A DNA stretch of 62,000 nt from the NCBI GenBank assembly GCA_009746045.1, contig RPFO01001048.1, positions 30,001-92,000 on the forward strand. The letters run 5' to 3'. Both the position numbers and the translations under genes were made by a program. This DNA is from Mesostigma viride (lineage: Eukaryota; Streptophyta; Mesostigmatophyceae; Mesostigmatales; Mesostigmataceae). Below, in pieces: positions 32,079-62,000 of this stretch (positions are counted from its first letter, which is position 1; every line of letters begins with the position of its first letter). Under the pieces are notes generated by a model. That model did not search any database. It was not told the origin of the DNA and worked only from the letters and a program-made list of their open reading frames with translations.

Positions 32079-33784
32079 TTTGTCCTAAATCGTCCTAGTG
32101 GTCACTATAACCGAGGTACCGGGGGGGGGGGTCACTATATGGACCGTACCCCATGTGGACCGTACCCGGCATGATGTACCCGACCCGTGGTACCGGCACA
32201 TGGTACCCGGATTCCGTACCCGGGTACCGGGTATAATGGCGGGAAAGTAGGTACCTCGACCAAAAATATAACCGATTTTGGAGCGAAAAAGTGGGTGCGG
32301 GAATGAAGTGAGGTGGATATGGCGACCTGACAATCGTGGCCGGCGTTTTCACGTGCGTTTGTCATTTCGGGCGCCCAGTAGCAAAAACGAAAGGTTGTTA
32401 GTTATGCTTAAAGGCTGTGAATATTTTCTGCGCAAGTTTTTATGTGTAGCGCTGTATCACAGCGGCACAACACAAATGGGTCGCAGATCGCCTGCTCGCG
32501 GAGGGTCGATTTTGGCACAAACATGTTAGTGTATTAGCAATGGTGGTGCGAATCAAGCCAGGAAATTTTTGTGGACGATTTTGATTATAGTCTGGAGTTT
32601 ATAAACGGAGTATTTGACATGGGAGCGCCTGGGCCGTGATATTCTTGCCCGATTTCCATTGTCGACCATGTTTTAGGGACGTTCAGGCTGGGCAGCGAGC
32701 GCACCTTATAGGTCTTCACTTTCGGTATTTCTTGGACCTAGAACGCAGCACAAGCGTGGTTTATATCATTGTCGAACCGGTTGGGCCAGCTTTGGTGCGC
32801 TCAGCTCTCGGAAAGCTGACCTCGCTGCGGATTTCAGCGACTTTTTTGCAACCATCTGGAATGAGGCGACGTAAGTAGCAGGTAAGTGCCGGGTTGTCCT
32901 AGATCATGAGTGTAACTGGCAACGCTGTCGTGGTGTTTTGAGTCAGCCAGCTATGCCTAAAAAGAGGGGACGCTCTCTGTGCACATAACTGTCACACATA
33001 GTTGGTTTACGTCATACAATTTTTTACGTCTCTATCTTCGTCGTCCGCTGCAGCTAAAACACACATGCGTAAGAGCAGTTTTACTCATGTGTTAGTTATA
33101 AACCATGGTCCTATGGCCTGCAGTCGTTCAGGGTGTTCTCAGACAGTATATACAGTATGGTTTACGTGTTACATGCACCCTGAATTCGCTCACAAAGCGT
33201 TGCATGTTAGCACAACGTTGTTTTGTAACTTGATTTGGCTGCATTCATGTGTTAGTTGCAATGCAAATGCAATGTTTTTTCATCGCTGGGTGGTGGCCAG
33301 CATGTCCGTGATGTCAAAGAAGGTTTGGCATATGCTTAGAGAAAGTTTACCGCAAGGGGTGGGCCATGTTCAAGCCGGGCAACCTCAGCAACCATGCAAC
33401 CCTATATTGCATTACCTGCACCATCTGTGACACCGTTAATCACGCGTATATATAGAGGCAGCCACAGCAGGGTATGGCCTTGTTATACGCTGCCCCGCCA
33501 TCCCAAGGCCTCGTAGGGTCCCCTAGCGCTTGTAAGATGCTCAAGGGACCGTGTGGATAGCATGGTCATGCGTTGACAATAATTGGTCCTAATGGTCCTA
33601 AAACCCTCATTTTGGCCAAATTCGCGCTTTGAGGTCTGGCAGGTGGCAGGGCCCATTCATGCACTAAATGTAATTATTTGACCCCAGGTTTTTGATAGAA
33701 ACTAAAAAAGTGTGTTATCTGTCATGGGCACGAATGCCAGGGTCAAATTTTAATGTTTGCATATATATTTTTCAATTCCACTTG

Positions 33785-33800
33785 GTCCTAAATTTAGGAC
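33785..33800. repeat. 16 bp perfect palindrome, second copy
   Basis: Same GTCCTAAATTTAGGAC as at 32063-32078, 1,722 bases away, in direct orientation by definition of a palindrome. Nearby GGTCCTA words occur at 33585 and 33594. Confidence 0.85.
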
Positions 33801-33884
33801 TTTTACTGGGAAGATGGACACTACCGGTCTAATCTATCTACATCAGCTACACCTGTCAGCCCGGCTATATATACCTATGGTATT

Positions 33885-34010
33885 GCATTGGTTGTATTGC
33901 ACCCACAATGTTGCGCCCGGGTACCATGCTGTGGAGAGATCGAGCACTTTGTGGCCTGCCCACTTGCATGCGGCAGTGAGAGAAGCTAGGGCGCCCCCCC
34001 AGCTCGTTGT
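33885..34010 (+). repeat. Dispersed repeat, first copy (pair with 36085-36215)
   Basis: Shares with 36085-36215 the order TTGCACCCACA, GTTGCGCCCG, TGTGGCCTGCCC, GGCAGTGAGAGAAGCTA and GGGCGCCC, with scattered differences. No reading frame is conserved. It lies just outside the tail of the LINE-A remnant, so it may be an older unrelated repeat. Confidence 0.6.
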
Positions 34011-34063
34011 GAAATTAGGGTTGAAGGTTAACCTTTACGATCTGTATTGTATAACATGACTCG

Positions 34064-34935
34064 GTTGGGAGATCATGTAGCACACATTCCTTGCTGGATG
34101 GATGGAGGTGGGCTAAGCCGCGGAACCGAACTAAGCTAACTCTATAAGGTATCTAGTCTAGAAATAAACCTAGCTACGCTACTCAGCAAAGCGCCCCTTC
34201 CGCTTGGGGGGAGGGGGCTTGCCCACAGGGGCTGGCGACGGTGTGAGCCTGGACAATCTTCTGCCACCTCTTCTTGTTCTGCATATAGCAGTCCAAGCAA
34301 GAGAGAGGGAGTGAATGCGGTGTCAAACTGAGCTGGGACCGCTAGGTCGGCTTGCAACATCTGAGTGTATATACTAAAGTTCATGGCAGGTTTACCCATC
34401 TTTCTAAGAATGTCCTTGGGGCCAGGCCAGGTCAGGATCGATGTGCCGCCCTGGTTGGCCAAGCCGCTGGGATCGACCGGCCAGACCAAGGGCGGTATCT
34501 ACCCGTGAATGGTGCGAGCAAGATGTCCTACAAATGCTATCCTACGCTGCCTAACTCTCGTCGATCCGAAATGCGAGGCATACCCTGATACAAAGACTCT
34601 CAACGACCTATGTGTGGAAAACCCTACATTCAGGACCTGTCGAAGCATCCAGTAAACCGTCTACTAAACCCTAGGGTGACCCCGCTTTTGTAGGTGCCCG
34701 GCGTCCAGCTTGGTGGCCAGTGTGTCCGTGATTGTCCATGCCTCGGCGCCATACGTAAGCACCGCGAGGACGGGGACCTTGAAGAGCATTCACTTGCGGT
34801 GCTCGCCCAGGTCCTTCGAGTGCCAGTAGGTTGTGAGCGAACCGAAGCCTAGCCCATGCAGGCCAGGCCGATGCGGATGTCCACATCGATATCGTTGGCG
34901 GTGTCGTGGAGCATGCTCCCCAGCATGCAAGTTTG
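34064..34935 (-). pseudogene. LINE-A remnant with reverse-transcriptase C-terminal region
   Basis: Read on the minus strand, broken frames give LGSMLHDTANDIDVDIRIGL, then KDLGEHRK, VPVLAVLTYGAEAWTITDT, LDAGHLQKR and RQRRIAFVGHLART. This is the order of the conserved region after the polymerase core in non-LTR retrotransposon proteins (LGS, LYGAETW, RRLRWLGHVLRM-like blocks). Stops and frameshifts show it is dead. Its 3' untranslated region (34200 down to 34064) carries the LINE-A end with CTCCCAACCGAG and TCATGTTATA. This is the only reverse-transcriptase relic seen, hence the candidate partner of the ORF1-only elements. The 5' limit is uncertain. Confidence 0.72.
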
Positions 34936-35914
34936 AAGCGAATTAATTAATTAATTAATTGTCTGCATCATGCCCCAACCATAGTCGCTAGAGGGGGATA
35001 CAGTCCCCAACCATAGTTACTAGAGGGGGGCTGTATTAAAAAAGTACATAGGTGTTCGTTTATGTAACAGAATAAAATGGTGGTCTCTGCTCCACTAAAT
35101 GCACAGATCTTTTACCTCCTGTCATTAAAGACAGAACGGACTTATCAAACCCCAAGAGACAGGGGAGATTCCTAGCACTCTCCAGGAATCGTAGAGGGTG
35201 GTCGTTTCCCGTCTAGAGGCCTTTCCTACGAGACGGTACTCACGCGGTAGAGAGCGGTGGTCCCCTTTTGGTCGGGCGTCTCTCTGCTTGTTCATACAGA
35301 CACAAGACTTCCTGTCTATCGGATATTCTGACCAGACACTCCGCAAAGGTGAAAACCTTTGCGTTCAGTGCCAGGCCGCGGAAAACGCGGAAAACGCGAT
35401 CTGCAAATTAATCCGACCGGAATCGAACTGGGGACCGGATATGGCTGTCCAATAACAGGGCCTGAAGTGAGCATGTTTGGTTATTAGAAATAACTTCACA
35501 TAATTGGGGGTATCCGCGTGATGGCTATGGTGACAAAAAGGCAAAGCTTATGTCCCCGCCGACACAGAGGAGTCCAACGCAATCCTACAGGTCTCAGCCA
35601 ATCAGTACACAGATGAACCGGTAAGGTTCTCTCTCTGTATGCTTTACACCCCTAACTTACGAAAGATACTAACTGACATCAGTCAGATTACACATAGATT
35701 CCAAGGTACTGTCCCGTACCGTCCAGGGCCCAACACAAAGGACCATCAAAAGGGCACTCCGCAGTTAAGTCCCAAAAAGTCAAGTCAGGCCAGGAATCAT
35801 TACACTTTGGCCGTACAAAAGACTCAGCCATTTACACTGAACGCTGAACTCCAAGTTCACGTCCACTTGGATGTAACAGTATACACACTGTCAGAAAATA
35901 CTGTTACAGTTTAG

Positions 35915-36030
35915 TTGGTGTTTGTTTAGTTTGGATTACAGCGATAGTGTCATTTGTTGCTATATTTAGCTTAGCATATAATACTCCGTGTTATGCCCTT
36001 GCTCATGGCATGCAAGTACTTACTAGTTCT
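35915..36030 (+). mobile_element. Diverged LINE-T family 3' end
   Basis: Contains AGCATATAATACTCCGTG, TTATGCCC, GGCATGCAAGTACTTACTA, matching the end of 12283-12512 with many substitutions. The (TTAC)n tail is short. The open frame at 35639-35914 stops just before it and might be the end of its ORF, although its residues do not resemble those at 12283-12380. No target-site duplication was found. Confidence 0.55.
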
Positions 36031-36084
36031 CAATCGCTATGGAACTTGTAGCGCGTCAGCCTACAGCCATTGTTGGAGATTGCA

Positions 36085-36215
36085 CCCACAGTTGCGCCCG
36101 CACACAATGATGCGCAGAGTGAGCGCTCTGTGGCCTGCCCGGCCACTTGTGGCAGTGAGAGAAGCTACATGCAAGCTAATCTCGAGGGCGCCCTCCCTAC
36201 TGTTTGTGCACATGG
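36085..36215 (+). repeat. Dispersed repeat, second copy (pair with 33885-34010)
   Basis: See the first copy; conserved words here include TTGCACCCACAGTTGCGCCC and TGTGGCCTGCCC. About 500 bases from the dynein stop codon. Confidence 0.6.
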
Positions 36216-36719
36216 GTTGGGCTCAGGTTCCTTTACTTTGTATTGGCACCCATGTGACGCCATCATGTGCTTATATAATTAATTAATAATTAATGAATAA
36301 CCCTTGTAGCTAGCTTGCCGGCTAAATTGGCAAGTTGGGAGGTGCTTATCATGTGCTTACTGACGCACATGACAAACTAGCACTTGACAGTCTATGAAGT
36401 GAATATCTCCAGCGGCCGCGGAGTCAGGCGCACATGTACTAGCCGACGTACTTGCTGGCCATAAAACCAAGTCGATTACCATTCACGGATCCCAATGGAC
36501 TGCGCTGTACATACGTATACAGGCCTCAACACATGTAATTTGCTCTGGCTTATCTGATGAAAATAGCAAGTCGGTGCTCATGAGAGGCCTAACGTTGCAG
36601 TGCCGAATGAAGGTAGAAACTGGTTGCGATTCTGAATTTTTGAAAACGTGATAGTTATCACAACGAATGATAACATCAGCCAACGCTCGAAAGCAGAGAG
36701 ACAACATGAAAAAGGAAGC

Positions 36720-61240
<24,521 letters not shown>

Positions 61241-62000
61241 CTGCTCAAAATACGAAAGCGAGCATACGGAGCAAAATGGAATGTGGAATGAGACATCACA
61301 GGCACGTTAAAGGCACACAAGCCATGCGACACACCCCAACATGCCGGAGAGGCACCTGGTTGGCGCAATTTCGTTGAGGGGCACTGCAGAAAGCGATGAT
61401 GATGGGGCACAAGCGTAAACATCTGATTCTTTCTAACGGCTTCAATCCAGGCTTCTTGGGCAGAGGAGGCTGCCTGGTATACCCACACATTGCCGGGCGA
61501 ATAGCCTTCCAGTAGGGAGATACCATACTGATAAATCGCCGCGGGTGTGTCAGTGGCCATTCGGCGCAAAAAGACGAAGTTTTACTCTTTAGGAAAGCCT
61601 TGGTGGCTTTGGACTACCTTGGCCAAGTACATGGAGAATGATAAATGTAAAGAAGGGTTTCGTTTCTTCAATGAGTTAAGGGACTTCGGGATAGCGCTCG
61701 ATTCTTCCTAATCATAGCATCCAAAAGAGAGAAAGTTGTTGCTCCATTTCTTTGGCAAGTTCCAGAACCAAACAGCCCATCACTGCATCTGACCAAGACA
61801 GCAGCCCTAGCATATTTTGTACGGCATTCCACTACCAACAGGAGCCCTCGTTAACAAAAGAAAACACGTGCCACCTAACACAAAGCTGCAAAAGGTAAAC
61901 CAGAAAGCAACCGCACAGAATAAATAGTGGAGCTCGTGGAAAACCATCAGCCCCCCTAGAAATAAGCTGTTGCACAGTAAAGATGCCGGAAACAGTCATC
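61241..62000. other. Unassigned; PPR-like short frame on the plus strand
   Basis: By gene order this should be dynein intron or upstream exons, but the expected segment before AAA4 was not found. Composition is less GC-rich than the dynein exons. On the plus strand an open frame ending at the TAA near 61711 reads FYSLGKPWWLWTTLAKYMEN then DKCKEGFRFFNELRDFGIAL, whose second half fits the helix-turn-helix pattern of one pentatricopeptide repeat. A single degenerate unit may be coincidence or a gene relic. On the minus strand a frame to 61569 (MATDTPAAIYQYGISLLEGY) is unrecognised. Confidence 0.35.

Larger units (their letters stand above)
32004..34045. other. Intergenic, no recognised gene
   Basis: Contains a cluster of GTACCC/GGTACC motifs at about 32110-32235, a poly-G run at 32120-32129, two copies of a 16 bp palindrome, and a small imperfect inverted repeat at 33677-33749 (TTTGACCCCAGG against CCAGGGTCAAA). 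Open frames at 32278-32529, 32636-32878 and 33002-33430 (142 codons) show no recognised domain and may be chance. TATATATAG near 33447 could be a TATA box but serves no supported gene. Confidence 0.45.
34936..36719. other. Intergenic region 3' of the dynein gene, unassigned
   Basis: Holds a perfect 8 bp-stem hairpin at 35342-35363 (CGCAAAGG, loop TGAAAA, CCTTTGCG), CGCGGAAAA repeats next to it, an open frame at 35639-35914 that ends shortly before a LINE-T-like tail, and the repeat at 36085-36215. No recognised protein. The dynein polyadenylation site should lie within the right few hundred bases, but no signal could be singled out. Confidence 0.45.

Noticed and set aside
35405-35460. Possible tRNA T-arm (GGAATCGAACTGGGG)
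   Set aside because: The T-stem does not pair properly and no acceptor stem, D-arm or anticodon arm could be folded around it.
61390-62000. Organellar DNA insertion at the right edge
   Set aside because: Composition shifts, but no mitochondrial or plastid gene could be recognised on either strand.

Overview
This is a nuclear window from a eukaryote. The genes are split by many GT-AG introns, the exons are GC-rich, and almost every intron carries its own simple-sequence array. No bacterial-style operons, rRNA or convincing tRNA genes were seen. Three protein genes can be assembled exon by exon: (1) the C-terminal two-thirds of a MurJ-type lipid II flippase (+, 12 exons, 730-11060, 5' end off the window); (2) a complete-looking GH127 beta-L-arabinofuranosidase-like protein (+, 3 exons, 17633-21774); (3) the C-terminal half of a cytoplasmic dynein-1 heavy chain (-, 23 exons, about 2,390 residues, 36720-61240, 5' end off the window). 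A plant/cyanobacterial-type MurJ suggests a plastid-bearing organism. Cytoplasmic dynein-1 is generally reported missing from land plants, red algae and the familiar green algae, so an alga or plastid-bearing protist outside those groups is the best guess; I cannot name it.

Layout. 1-11060: MurJ, with introns holding (ATGCAC)n, (ACT)n and (GGGA)n arrays and two small retroelement insertions. 11061-17632: intergenic, with nested retroelement copies and AT-rich unassigned DNA. 17633-21774: GH127 gene, with a His/Gly-rich expansion inside its second exon. 21775-36719: a 15 kb retroelement nest between the convergent GH127 and dynein genes. 36720-61240: dynein gene, with a different tandem array in many introns and a hAT-like MITE. 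61241-62000: unassigned, presumably still upstream dynein intron.

The main mobile system is a family of L1-ORF1-only ('half-LINE', HAL1-like) retroelements. They encode a coiled-coil plus RRM-like ORF1 protein and no reverse transcriptase. They end in a conserved UUCG-hairpin/stem-loop followed by (TTAA)n, and they insert with 9-13 bp target-site duplications that I could read directly at most copies. A divergent subfamily has a 3' end closely resembling that of a reverse-transcriptase LINE whose decayed remnant is also present, suggesting trans-mobilisation by tail mimicry. Two copies carry many short insertions built from palindromic tetranucleotides. All coordinates and splice sites were read by eye; family assignments rest on recognised motifs, not searches.
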